Positions 16,429 through 25,813 of a stretch of DNA of 64,000 nucleotides are shown here, piece by piece. Positions within the stretch are counted from its first letter, which is position 1, and each line of letters begins with the position of its first letter. A program made the translations under genes and the position numbers. The stretch is taken from assembly GCF_003634095.1 (NCBI RefSeq), contig NZ_RBIR01000012.1, forward strand, positions 1-64,000, in the 5' to 3' direction. The DNA is from Arthrobacter oryzae. GTDB lineage: Bacteria; Actinomycetota; Actinomycetes; Actinomycetales; Micrococcaceae. The notes under the pieces are model-generated. The model had not been told where the DNA came from and did no database searches. It was given only the letters and a program-made list of their open reading frames with translations.

Positions 16429-19400
16429 CGTCGTTTCGTAAGATCCATCCCGCCTCCGGACGCAGTACCCCTTCTTAACAGCTCGCAGCAAGCTGCGCTG
16501 AAGGGCAGCCTGGATGTCCACACCGCGCCTTCCCCAACCGAAAACGTTCCGAACCGCGACTAGAAGTTCCTCTTCAGTGATAACAATCGCGTCTGCCACT
16601 ACAAGCCGAACAGCTTCATCAAACTCTTCCGGTGGAATGGCCGCCGCTTTGCGGGTTTCACCAGACTCGTCAGGGCGGCGAACATTTACAGAAATAGCAC
16701 CGTCCACGCGAATGAATCCTTCCCTATCTAGCTTGACCTTCATTCCGCTGACTTTCGCCAATGACAGGGCGCGCTCAACATTCAGCCGGGCACGGGATCC
16801 GATTGCCCCTGTCCCCCAGTGGTCTCGCAAGCGGGTATGCAAGGTGTCGACGTGCAGTGGCGCTTCGACACTGACAACATGGGCCACGTACTGGATGAGG
16901 TCAGTCAGAGCATCGGCGTCTCCAGGTTGGTAGCGATACCGGCGCGGAGGCTGCGCAGCCAGCGTGTACGGAACAGTCCACGCAGGGGGCGCGGCCAAAT
17001 CAATTTCCTCGTACTCCATCGGCTCCGGCTCGTCAGCTGGGCCGGAAATGGCGGGAATGAGATTTCCGCCTTGGAGCGCCGAATCGAGAGCCATTTTAAG
17101 CGCTGCCTCCTGGGTGGCGCGGTCCCGGTACCAACTGAGGCCCCAGATGCGGTGGATTTCCCAACCCAGGCCACGCAATACTGACTCCCGGAGCCGGTCT
17201 CGGTCGCGCGCGCTTTTCGCGGAATGATAGGCAGCCCCGTCGCATTCAATGCCAAGCATGAATGTTCCGGCCTTGTCGGGGTGGCGGACGCCGATGTCTA
17301 TTCTGTAGCCAGCGGCACCGACTTGCGAGACAGCGTCGAATCCCCACGAACGAATGAGACGTAGAACCTCTTCCTCGAACGGGCTGTCAGCTTCGCCTTC
17401 GTTTCCGGAGATGTCCGAGGCGAGGGCTGCTCGTCCTCGGGCTGCGAAGTCAAGGTAGTTCTTGAGGTGACGGTTGCCTTCTGAAGCACCGTCGGTCATG
17501 TCTCCGGCGTGGAAGGAACTGACCACCTCCACTCGGCGTCGGGCCCGGGTAATCGCAACGTTGAGCCGCCGTTCCCCACCCTTGCGGGTGAGCGGACCAA
17601 AATTCATAGCCAGCTTTCCCAGTTCGTCCGGGCCGTATCCAACGCTAAAGATGATGATGTCGCGTTCGTCGCCCTGAACGGATTCGATGTTCTTTACGAA
17701 GAATCCGTGCAGTCGGTCGTGGTCCTCCATGAGGCCCGCAAGTAGCGGTTCATGCTCGGCGCGGCGTTCAATCGCCTCCGATACGGCTTCGGCCTGTTGA
17801 CTTGAGAAAGTCACGACGCCAAGGGACAGGTCCGAGTTAAGGCGCCTGTGCTCGAGCACGCGGTCAACGACGCGCTCCGCCTCGATCGGATTCCGGCTGC
17901 CTGCACCACGTTGGTAAACGCCAGCCACGTACTCGTGGTGAACGCCAAGGTCATTGGCTTCATGCGTGGCACCGGGAAAGGTGTTGAGCTTCCCTTCGTA
18001 AATCCGGTAGTTCGAATAGGTGATGAGGTCCTCGTGCAGGCTCCTGTAGTGCCATGAGAGAGGCAGCGAAACCATCGCACCGGATGCCTTACAGAGATCA
18101 AGAACGCTGTCGAAGTTGTCCGGCTCGTCCTCATCGTCTGTCTCTACATCTGCTGAAGAAAAGAACGACGTCGGCGGAAGCTGCTTCTGATCCCCCGCAA
18201 CGATCAGCTGCTTGCCTCGGTATATGCAGTTGACCGAGTCAGCAGGCATCACTTGCGACGCTTCGTCGAAGATCACGACGTCGAACTCCAGCGTGGGCGG
18301 GAGGTACTGGGAGACGGACAGAGGGCTCATCATGAAACAGGGTTTGAGCGCCTGAACGATGGAACCGGTTTCCTCGAGCAACCGCCTGATCGGCTTGTGA
18401 CGCGATTTCTTGTTTGCCTCGTGGGCAATCACTGCGGCCGGCCCGGCGCTGGAGCGTGGCCGCCTGGCGACGCAGGCTTCCACGATCGCGCTATGGGCGT
18501 TGCTTATCAGCCGTGTATCCAGGTCCTTGAACTGTTCGAGCAAGGCCTCCCGGCCAGAGGCTCGGTGTTCGGAGAGCCTGGCGTCTTCTGCAATTACATG
18601 CTCAGCCCACGGCTCAAGCGCCGCGCGTTCCACGGCGGGAATGACGTGAGATGAGGGCGCGTGTGAGTCCCGCAGAGAAGCCAATGTCGCTGAGAGGCCG
18701 TTAGCGCTCAGCGAAGCATAAAGCTTCTTGTACTCGTACCAAATATCGACGTCGGCGGCCGGGTCGGCGCCCATGTCGACAAGGAGGACTTCGGCATCTT
18801 CGAGATCTCGGTTCAGCTCCGCCCTCAGCTCAGCGGAACGTTGAGGGTCGAAGAAGGCGACAAGGCTGTCCCTGGCTTCGAGCCATTTCGTCTGATTTTC
18901 CGCCAAGTCGACGTCGGAGGCTTCGAAGTCCTCGACGAAACGAATGGCGTCTTCGTCAATCGGACCTCCGACGAACTTCCGCACGGCGGAGGCCCACTCG
19001 TGATCAGCACGCAGCCCCGCCCAATCTGTACCGCGCGTCCGGTAGCGCGGTCCCAGCGCCTCCGAGTGGCCGGCAGCGGCCTGCGCCGTGGCATCCTCCA
19101 TTCCGGCAAGGTCGTTGATTTGGCTCAGTACGGTGCCTGCGGCACCGGGTGTCGCGATCTCGCCGACAAGTTCCGTGAGTCGGGCCCGGAGCGGCCTTGC
19201 AGCCGAGAAATTCTCCGCCGCGCCAGCGAGCCTACCGTGAAGGGTACCTAACGGGATGTCGCTAATCGTTTCGAGGAATTTTTCACTGAAAAGTGCTTGC
19301 GTTTCGTGGCCAAAGCGCTCAACCATGGCCGCGACCTCCCGAGCGAGCGGAATCAGCGCCGCATCAGGGGTGCTTGATCGACTAAGCTGACGGGCCAGCG

Positions 19401-21900
19401 CCTTTGAGCCAACATCGTCGCCGGCCAATTTAATGGCGGAACGGGCGACTTCGAGGGCCTGGGCGATTCTGGTGAAGTCCGTTGCCACGCCCTGGTAGTA
19501 GCTGCCCAGACGGGGACCGTATTCCGGTTCGCGTGCCGAGAGGTTCTCCTGGGCCGTCTGCCAGGCCAGTGCATCGCCGAGCAAGGCTATGACTTCTTTA
19601 TTTACGACGCCTGCAACGGTGACTTCGCGAAGAGTCTTCTTATCCAGCCGTGCTTGCTTGCTCCACAGCTTGAGTCCTCGGTGCTGGGTGTCGAAGCGGA
19701 CTTTCAATCCGTTAATGTCGAGCGACAGTATGTCGGGACGGAAGGTGGATTCCATCGCAGCCTGGCGCTCACGCACAATCGCGGAGAGCTCGGCCAAGAC
19801 CCGTGCGCTCTCATCCAACGCACCTTGGACGCTGGGATTGATCCACTGGGGCTCGGGGAGACTCCCACCTTGGCTCAGCTCCGCCAACGAGGAAAGGGCG
19901 CGGCACTTGTTCAGCGTTAGAGCCTCGAGTTCCACGTCAAAGAGACGACCCAGGGCTCGGGCCTTTTCCGTCAAGAAACCGATTTGGTCCGCCGCCGCTG
20001 CGGCGCCTTGCTCAACGCCATCTATCTGAGCGAACGTGAGCTCGTCGAGCGTGCGGCTGAAGAACTTCGGATCTCGCTTGACGAATTCGTCAAGCGGAAT
20101 TTGAAGATCTTTATCGGCCCTGGTCCATCGGTCACCGCACGCTTGGCGCACCTGGGCTTCTCTTGCATTGAAGTGGCGCTCCTCGGCTTCCAGCTTCTCC
20201 ATCGTGGTCAGCAGTGGCCCCAAATTGGCGGCCGACAACCAGGCAGGCGGCACTTTGCGGCGGTCCTGGAGTAAGGAAGTGAGAAGTGTCCTGGAGTGGA
20301 CGCCGGCGGCGTCCAGTCCAACTGTCCAGAACGGCATCTGGGCATCAAAGAGGTGGACGGTTCGGAGCAGGCGTTCCGTGGCTTGGGAGAGGGAGCTTAC
20401 CGCGCTGTCAAGGTCTTTGATTTGGGCCTGCGTTAGCCCTTCGCCCGCAAGTCCCCGCCATGCGAAGGATTCCCCGTCTTCAGCTGGACGCCAGACTTTG
20501 GACAGGGACGTTGCCGCCATGTGGAGTTCAGCCAGATTTTCCGCCGAAAGAGACCCGAGCACTTTGGGGTCGCCGGTCGGATAAGCGTTGAAGTCTGCAA
20601 GTTGGGCCAGCCTGCCTAGGATGTCGTGGAGGCTTCGCCCGAGGGGCCTGCGGATCTCGTTCATGGCGTTGGAGTGATCGGTTAGGCGCTTCCGGCTCTT
20701 CGCGAGCTGAGAGCGGTCTGTGTCCGTGAACGAGCTCGTCGCTATTGGCCGGCGAGTCAGCTCTGCGTGGAGCGTTTGGACTACTTGCTTTCGCGTGGCC
20801 TTGTGGCTATGCAGTTCCAGAAGGAAGGGATCTAGTTGCCGGTTCGTCAAGCGGTCGCGCACGACGTCCAGAGCGGCAGCTTTCTCGCTGACGAAGAGAA
20901 CTGTTTTCCCAGTCGCTATAAGCTCAGCAATGATGTTGGCGATGGTCTGGCTTTTGCCGGTCCCGGGCGGCCCGTCCATGATGAAGCTTCGACCCTCGCG
21001 TGCGGCCAAGACACATTTCCGCTGGCTACCGTCGGCGTCGAGGATGCTGTGCAACTTCTCCGGCGCCAGGTGGGAATCCAGGTCCTCATCTGCCACGGGG
21101 TCAAAGGAGAAATCCGACGAATGCGGGGCGTCCGGGCCGAGAGCCATCAACTGGATCATGCCGTTGGAGACGATACTTGCTTCGTTTTGTTCGAGGTCCC
21201 GGTACATGGCTTCCTTGTGGAAACTAAAGATGGACATCACGACTCGGTCATCGACCGTCCATTCCGGTTCGTGCGAGACTGCCCGGCGAACGCCGGAGAG
21301 GACTTTGGAAACAGTTAGGTCGTCAACGTCAAATTCCGGCAATTCGACGGCAAAGTCCCGGCTGAGCTTGAGCCCGAGCGCCGTATTCAGCGCAGGCTCG
21401 TCTTCTGTTCTGCGCAGTACATACTGCTGGCCTTCCTTCACGAGCCGGACGGGCACCAGAAGCAAAGGGCTTGAGATTTTCTTGGAGTCGGCGGGATCAA
21501 CCCAGTTGAGCATGCCGTAGCCGAGATACAGGGTCCAAACGCCTCGGTCGGCGTATTCCTGTTCTGAGCGCTGGTGAAGGCGCTTGGACGTACTGAGGAC
21601 TTGTGCAGGCGTCTTGGCCGCAATCCTTAGAGTTCGAGGTCCCCGTGTTGGCAGACCCAGCCCCGCGGCGGAATCGTCTGCGGCTCGTTCAACGGGCTCC
21701 CTGCTTTCAAGGATCACGTCGCCGTCGTTGACAATGGCTTCGGCGTCCAAGCAACCAGGTTCAACTATCTCGAACGTTCCACTCTTAGGATGCTGAAAGT
21801 AGACCAGCCTCTGGCGCCTGTCGATTGACAACAAGTCGTCGCGCCACCGTTGCATCTGCAACGCGAGTTTCTTGTCCAAGACGCCTTTGCCTGTCGACAC
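16423..21900 (-). CDS. DUF4011 - SF1 helicase - Vsr-like nuclease - DUF3320 protein (Hhe-like)
   Basis: The protein has 1825 residues. The N-terminal DUF4011 pattern (RWRDDLLSIDRRQRLVYFQH) is followed by Walker A GPPGTGKSQTIANII near residue 310, a large helical insertion, Walker B VIFDEASQVMP near 1214 with GDQKQLPP, and SF1 motifs V/VI (VQGDERDIIIFSVG, RRLNVAITRARRRVEVVSS) near 1430. A PD-(D/E)XK/Vsr-like domain (YRIDIGVRHP, LGIECDGAAYH) lies near 1545, with DUF3320 at about 1640-1740. From memory this order matches the single-gene antiphage candidate named Hhe. Start GTG 21900 has GGAGA upstream. It is the last gene of the minus-strand cluster, 166 bases after the HelD-like gene. Confidence 0.88.
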   Translation of the reverse strand: MSTGKGVLDKKLALQMQRWRDDLLSIDRRQRLVYFQHPKSGTFEIVEPGCLDAEAIVNDGDVILESREPVERAADDSAAGLGLPTRGPRTLRIAAKTPAQVLSTSKRLHQRSEQEYADRGVWTLYLGYGMLNWVDPADSKKISSPLLLVPVRLVKEGQQYVLRRTEDEPALNTALGLKLSRDFAVELPEFDVDDLTVSKVLSGVRRAVSHEPEWTVDDRVVMSIFSFHKEAMYRDLEQNEASIVSNGMIQLMALGPDAPHSSDFSFDPVADEDLDSHLAPEKLHSILDADGSQRKCVLAAREGRSFIMDGPPGTGKSQTIANIIAELIATGKTVLFVSEKAAALDVVRDRLTNRQLDPFLLELHSHKATRKQVVQTLHAELTRRPIATSSFTDTDRSQLAKSRKRLTDHSNAMNEIRRPLGRSLHDILGRLAQLADFNAYPTGDPKVLGSLSAENLAELHMAATSLSKVWRPAEDGESFAWRGLAGEGLTQAQIKDLDSAVSSLSQATERLLRTVHLFDAQMPFWTVGLDAAGVHSRTLLTSLLQDRRKVPPAWLSAANLGPLLTTMEKLEAEERHFNAREAQVRQACGDRWTRADKDLQIPLDEFVKRDPKFFSRTLDELTFAQIDGVEQGAAAAADQIGFLTEKARALGRLFDVELEALTLNKCRALSSLAELSQGGSLPEPQWINPSVQGALDESARVLAELSAIVRERQAAMESTFRPDILSLDINGLKVRFDTQHRGLKLWSKQARLDKKTLREVTVAGVVNKEVIALLGDALAWQTAQENLSAREPEYGPRLGSYYQGVATDFTRIAQALEVARSAIKLAGDDVGSKALARQLSRSSTPDAALIPLAREVAAMVERFGHETQALFSEKFLETISDIPLGTLHGRLAGAAENFSAARPLRARLTELVGEIATPGAAGTVLSQINDLAGMEDATAQAAAGHSEALGPRYRTRGTDWAGLRADHEWASAVRKFVGGPIDEDAIRFVEDFEASDVDLAENQTKWLEARDSLVAFFDPQRSAELRAELNRDLEDAEVLLVDMGADPAADVDIWYEYKKLYASLSANGLSATLASLRDSHAPSSHVIPAVERAALEPWAEHVIAEDARLSEHRASGREALLEQFKDLDTRLISNAHSAIVEACVARRPRSSAGPAAVIAHEANKKSRHKPIRRLLEETGSIVQALKPCFMMSPLSVSQYLPPTLEFDVVIFDEASQVMPADSVNCIYRGKQLIVAGDQKQLPPTSFFSSADVETDDEDEPDNFDSVLDLCKASGAMVSLPLSWHYRSLHEDLITYSNYRIYEGKLNTFPGATHEANDLGVHHEYVAGVYQRGAGSRNPIEAERVVDRVLEHRRLNSDLSLGVVTFSSQQAEAVSEAIERRAEHEPLLAGLMEDHDRLHGFFVKNIESVQGDERDIIIFSVGYGPDELGKLAMNFGPLTRKGGERRLNVAITRARRRVEVVSSFHAGDMTDGASEGNRHLKNYLDFAARGRAALASDISGNEGEADSPFEEEVLRLIRSWGFDAVSQVGAAGYRIDIGVRHPDKAGTFMLGIECDGAAYHSAKSARDRDRLRESVLRGLGWEIHRIWGLSWYRDRATQEAALKMALDSALQGGNLIPAISGPADEPEPMEYEEIDLAAPPAWTVPYTLAAQPPRRYRYQPGDADALTDLIQYVAHVVSVEAPLHVDTLHTRLRDHWGTGAIGSRARLNVERALSLAKVSGMKVKLDREGFIRVDGAISVNVRRPDESGETRKAAAIPPEEFDEAVRLVVADAIVITEEELLVAVRNVFGWGRRGVDIQAALQRSLLRAVKKGYCVRRRDGSYETTQ

Positions 21901-22066
21901 GACTCTCCCTGCTTTCCGATCCGATCGAATCGTCTACTGCCCTACGTACTCCGTCGAAACCGGCAGGCTTCGATCATCCACTGCAGAATATCTGGGCCGC
22001 CGCTCTATTTGGCCGTCGAGTCCACGGTGACCCTGAATGGTTAGCGACTCGATACAAACACCTGCG

Positions 22067-24475
22067 TCAGACTTGGTCATCCAGGTTCATCCGTGCCAAC
22101 TCTTCCAAGACGGCAGGAATCAGCTTGGCAGGCACGTTTTCGGTCAGTTGTGTGGAGAAGAACTTCGCCCAGTGAACTGCCATTGCCTGCTGCATGCCAT
22201 CGAGACCCGCCATTTCGTTCCGCGCCTGGGTCTTATCGCTGCTTCCCCCGGCAACACTGGAGCTTTTCGTCGGTGGCTGTGCAGGGAATTCAGGCTCCGC
22301 GCTGGTTGAACCACCTGGGTCTATCTCACCGGAATCCGCGACCTCCGGGTCTACACCTTCGGAGGACGTAGATGCAACCGGCCCATCGGCCCCCAGCCCT
22401 AATCCGGATTCATGCCTGTCCGAACCTTCTGCTTCATCTCCGCCGAGAATCTCCGGCAGGGACCCTTCCGGATAGACGACGTCCAGATGCGTAGTGGTCC
22501 GAGTCAATGCGATGTAAAGCATGCGTTCACCGTGCGGCATTTGGAGGATAGACGCCGGGTCCACCACTATCACGGCATCAAACTCAAGTCCCTTGGCGTC
22601 CTCTGGGGTGACTAGGTTGATGGCGGTCGAGAGTTCGCCCTCTGTCGACTCGCTCCATTGAAGATCATCGGCCTGGAAAGCTTCCCGGAGTCCGGGCCAA
22701 AGCTGGAGGGGTGCCACCACGCCCACAAAGCGACCACGGCCGCTGTGGGTAAACACAGTGCGGGCCACTTCTTCCGCCAGCTCTCCGGCCGGAACGCCCG
22801 CGAAGCGGGGGGCGTAGTCCACATCCCGCAAAATCCGCGGCGGAGTGATCGACGGCGCCGCGGACTGCAAGATCGGCAGCGCCACGTCAAACACTTGCTT
22901 CGGGACGCGGTAGCCGTGCTCAAGTTCTGCGATCCGCGAATCCACCTGAGCGGGGGTTCCCTCGCCAAGGATGGCGGCGATATCGTCCCACGAGTCCCGC
23001 GAATAAGGGCCCGTAGACTGAGCAATATCGCCAACCACGGTCATGGACCCGTTCTTAGAGCGACGACGAATGGCCCTGAGCTGCATTTTCGATAGATCTT
23101 GAGCCTCGTCCACGACGATGTGCCCATACGTGCGGGGCGCTTCTCTCATCGCAGCCTGTGCCTCGTCCAACAGCGCCAAATCGGCCATGGTCCAAGGTTC
23201 ATCAGCGACCTTCTCAGCTTGCTGACGATAGAGCAGTTCCATCTCGCCGGGTGCCAAGTGTCCCTCGGCGGCCCGCTTCATCCTTTCCTTCGAACCAAGG
23301 AGTTCCCTGAGGAACTGCTGGGGCGTGATTTGGGGCCAGATCTTCTCAACTTCCGCATCGAGCGCTCTGAGATCCAGAAACTGTTCAGGAGACACTTGGC
23401 GGATGTTGCCCAGTTGCGGGGCGGAGAGTTCAACCAGCCTTTGCCGAAATCTGCGGCGGCCATCAGCAAATGAGTCGAACTGAAGGGTCTTCAAGACTTC
23501 CGCAATGCTGCTCGCGGGCAATGAAATCGTCAGGACAGTATTCCGCCGCTGAATCCGGATGTCTTCGGACGGCACCCGGATGCGCTGATTGAGGGCCTTC
23601 TCCAGGACCTGGCTCATGCGGGCCGAGCCCTTCACGGTTGCCGTGGCCGGGCTGTCCTGACCCGTCATCCGGACGTCGTTGGACAGCAGATTTTGTAGGG
23701 CCTGCTGAACTACGTCTGCGTCGCCGAGATCCGGCAACACCCGACGGATGTACCGTGTGAAAGTTGGGTTTGGACCCACAACCAAGACATCTTCTGGCGG
23801 CAGTTCGTCCTGGAAGTTGAACAGCAGCCACGACACGCGGTGAAGTGCGACGGCGGTCTTGCCTGTTCCGGGGCCACCTTGAATGATGAGCAGTTGATCC
23901 TTATCGGCTCTCACGAGCTTGTCCTGCGCGGCTTGGATCGTTTTGACGATGTCCGTCATTTCCGACCCGCGTTTGCGGCTCAAGGACTGGAGCAGAGCGT
24001 CCCCGGCGTAGCTGTGGTCGTCGAGTTCGCTGACAGCCTCGGCCAGGGCTTTGTAGACAATGTCTTCGAAGCTGATGATTTTGTTGGCGGGCGCATCGAA
24101 GATTCGCTTCCGCCGCAGCCCCAGAGGATCGTGCACCGACGCCTGATTGGCCACCGCAGCCGCGGGGGCCTGCCAATTGACAACCAGCAGGTTCTTTTTC
24201 TCATCGAAGATGGCGATCTTGCCGATGTAGAGCTTGTCACCGTCGTCGTAGTCGATTCGGGTCAGCGCCACGGGGTCATCCGGCGAGGCGACTTTACGCT
24301 TTTCCATGGCGTTCTTGTATGCCCGGCGCTCGACTGCGGTTCCTGCGGAGGCGCCTGCCATGGACCACGCAGAGTTCTGACCATCGCGATACTGCTTCGC
24401 CTGGTCAAAAAACATCTGCTCAAGCTGCAGTTCAGACGTCTTCGAGACATTTCCGACGCCGGTGTCCACGCTCAT
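22067..24475 (-). CDS. HelD/UvrD-like SF1 helicase
   Basis: The protein has 802 residues. An N-terminal helical arm with LTRIDYDDGDKLYIGKIAIF and VVNWQAPAAAVA is the family's typical head. Walker A GGPGTGKTAVALHRV lies near residue 200, Walker B VVDEAQDLSKMQLRAI near 455, and C-terminal motifs TPEDAKGLEFDAVIVVDP and LYIALTRTTTHL follow. The layout matches HelD-type ATPases, which strip stalled RNA polymerase, and related helicases found in defence loci. A Ser/Glu/Pro-rich linker precedes a short C-terminal helix. GGGGGC lies before the ATG. It sits 99 bases after mcrC on the same strand, so it probably belongs to the same transcript. Confidence 0.82.
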   Translation of the reverse strand: MSVDTGVGNVSKTSELQLEQMFFDQAKQYRDGQNSAWSMAGASAGTAVERRAYKNAMEKRKVASPDDPVALTRIDYDDGDKLYIGKIAIFDEKKNLLVVNWQAPAAAVANQASVHDPLGLRRKRIFDAPANKIISFEDIVYKALAEAVSELDDHSYAGDALLQSLSRKRGSEMTDIVKTIQAAQDKLVRADKDQLLIIQGGPGTGKTAVALHRVSWLLFNFQDELPPEDVLVVGPNPTFTRYIRRVLPDLGDADVVQQALQNLLSNDVRMTGQDSPATATVKGSARMSQVLEKALNQRIRVPSEDIRIQRRNTVLTISLPASSIAEVLKTLQFDSFADGRRRFRQRLVELSAPQLGNIRQVSPEQFLDLRALDAEVEKIWPQITPQQFLRELLGSKERMKRAAEGHLAPGEMELLYRQQAEKVADEPWTMADLALLDEAQAAMREAPRTYGHIVVDEAQDLSKMQLRAIRRRSKNGSMTVVGDIAQSTGPYSRDSWDDIAAILGEGTPAQVDSRIAELEHGYRVPKQVFDVALPILQSAAPSITPPRILRDVDYAPRFAGVPAGELAEEVARTVFTHSGRGRFVGVVAPLQLWPGLREAFQADDLQWSESTEGELSTAINLVTPEDAKGLEFDAVIVVDPASILQMPHGERMLYIALTRTTTHLDVVYPEGSLPEILGGDEAEGSDRHESGLGLGADGPVASTSSEGVDPEVADSGEIDPGGSTSAEPEFPAQPPTKSSSVAGGSSDKTQARNEMAGLDGMQQAMAVHWAKFFSTQLTENVPAKLIPAVLEELARMNLDDQV

Positions 24476-24574
24476 TATTGCCCCCAGTTGTATGGCCCCC
24501 AGGGCCGCGCTATGTAACTGGTAATAATGTATCCGCCATCACAGACATTTCATGCAACGGCACCAGCCCAAGTC

Positions 24575-25813
24575 CTACGATGCGCTCAGTGCAGAGTTTC
24601 TCTGACTGCTACGCCATTCCTCGAATGCCGTCATCGATAGTTTCTGCACTCGTGCCAGCAAGTCCTCCGGCGTTTGTGAAAGGTCAATGGGGTACTCGAC
24701 AACCGAAACATCTGAGTTTCTGATACATCGGGTTCGGGCCCGCCCCGGCCCGGCGTAGACCAGCCAGGCCGTCTGAACACCCAGCGCCGTGCAGTAAGCC
24801 AACATCTGATAATGATCAGCATTTGGATAAGCGCCGGACGATGAAGCCGCCTTGTACTTCGCATCGAACACCATGGCCGGCGTGCCAGCGACGGAATGCA
24901 CGATGTCTACATACATCCGCACCCGGTCGCCGCTCCGGCCTGCAGGCTCCGCCTCGTCGAGGAACGCCGGGTATTGCCCGACTGTCTCCCCCTGATATCT
25001 GTCCAGCGCCTCCTTCAACGCCGTCGTCAGAAAGTCCTCAAACACCGTCGCCATGTTCACGACGAACGAGGCCACGGAGTGGCGACCCAGCCCCGCTTCC
25101 GCCGACATGTTTCGGAGAATGATTTCGGCCAGTCGTAGAGCCGGGACATACCGCTCGTTTAGCCGGGATTCGGCCCAGACGGGCAATGCGGCGCCAAAGC
25201 GTAGCTCTGACACTCCGTCCAACTTTGAATCCAAGTGGGCCAACCTCCAACGCACATCGTTGGAGAGCCTAGGCACCTGCATCATGAGCCGTACGGCAGC
25301 CCGCAGGATTCGGTTTTCCGGGATATCCACGGTGAAGTCGTCGTAGGCGACCTCCAAGGGCAGGAGCATCCCGGGGCGGCGGGTCATCTGGTCACCCACA
25401 CGGATCCGCCCTCGGACTGTCCGGAGGGCATCCTCAACGTGGACGTATCCACTGAGCGCACCGCGTTCCAGCGCCCGCAACCCCTGGCGGGCCAGGGATT
25501 CGCCAAGGGCGGCGAACAGGTCGGTGTCTTCGATGCCCGCAACGTCTTCCGGACGGAAGCCCGGGTTCGCGGCGTAGCCGAGCAGGAACAGCAGCCGGCT
25601 GAGACCGACCTTCTGTTTTGGCGTGACCTCGACTAGAAGGTTCCCCACCTGGACAGCCCCCACAGTTCCCGCGGGGAGCACCGTCCACAATCCACCGTGA
25701 GCAGGCAGTACCGTCACCAGCCCGGTGTCCCGGAGCGTCGCGGCGACTTCCGGATCCAGCTCAACTGCATCAGCCGAACTTTGCAGCTCGTCGAGGACGA
25801 TGGAGCTGAGCAT
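24575..25813 (-). CDS. mcrC: McrC subunit of a McrBC-type restriction system
   Basis: The protein has 412 residues. An N-terminal beta-rich domain (LLVEVTPKQKVGLSRLLFLL) precedes the nuclease domain. The catalytic core reads VRMYVDIVH ... MVFDAKYKAA, a PD-(D/E)XK site with Asp and DAK. McrC supplies the DNA cutting subunit and stimulates the McrB motor. Its ATG overlaps the mcrB stop (TGATG at 25811-25815), so the two are translationally coupled. Confidence 0.92.
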   Translation of the reverse strand: MLSSIVLDELQSSADAVELDPEVAATLRDTGLVTVLPAHGGLWTVLPAGTVGAVQVGNLLVEVTPKQKVGLSRLLFLLGYAANPGFRPEDVAGIEDTDLFAALGESLARQGLRALERGALSGYVHVEDALRTVRGRIRVGDQMTRRPGMLLPLEVAYDDFTVDIPENRILRAAVRLMMQVPRLSNDVRWRLAHLDSKLDGVSELRFGAALPVWAESRLNERYVPALRLAEIILRNMSAEAGLGRHSVASFVVNMATVFEDFLTTALKEALDRYQGETVGQYPAFLDEAEPAGRSGDRVRMYVDIVHSVAGTPAMVFDAKYKAASSSGAYPNADHYQMLAYCTALGVQTAWLVYAGPGRARTRCIRNSDVSVVEYPIDLSQTPEDLLARVQKLSMTAFEEWRSSQRNSALSAS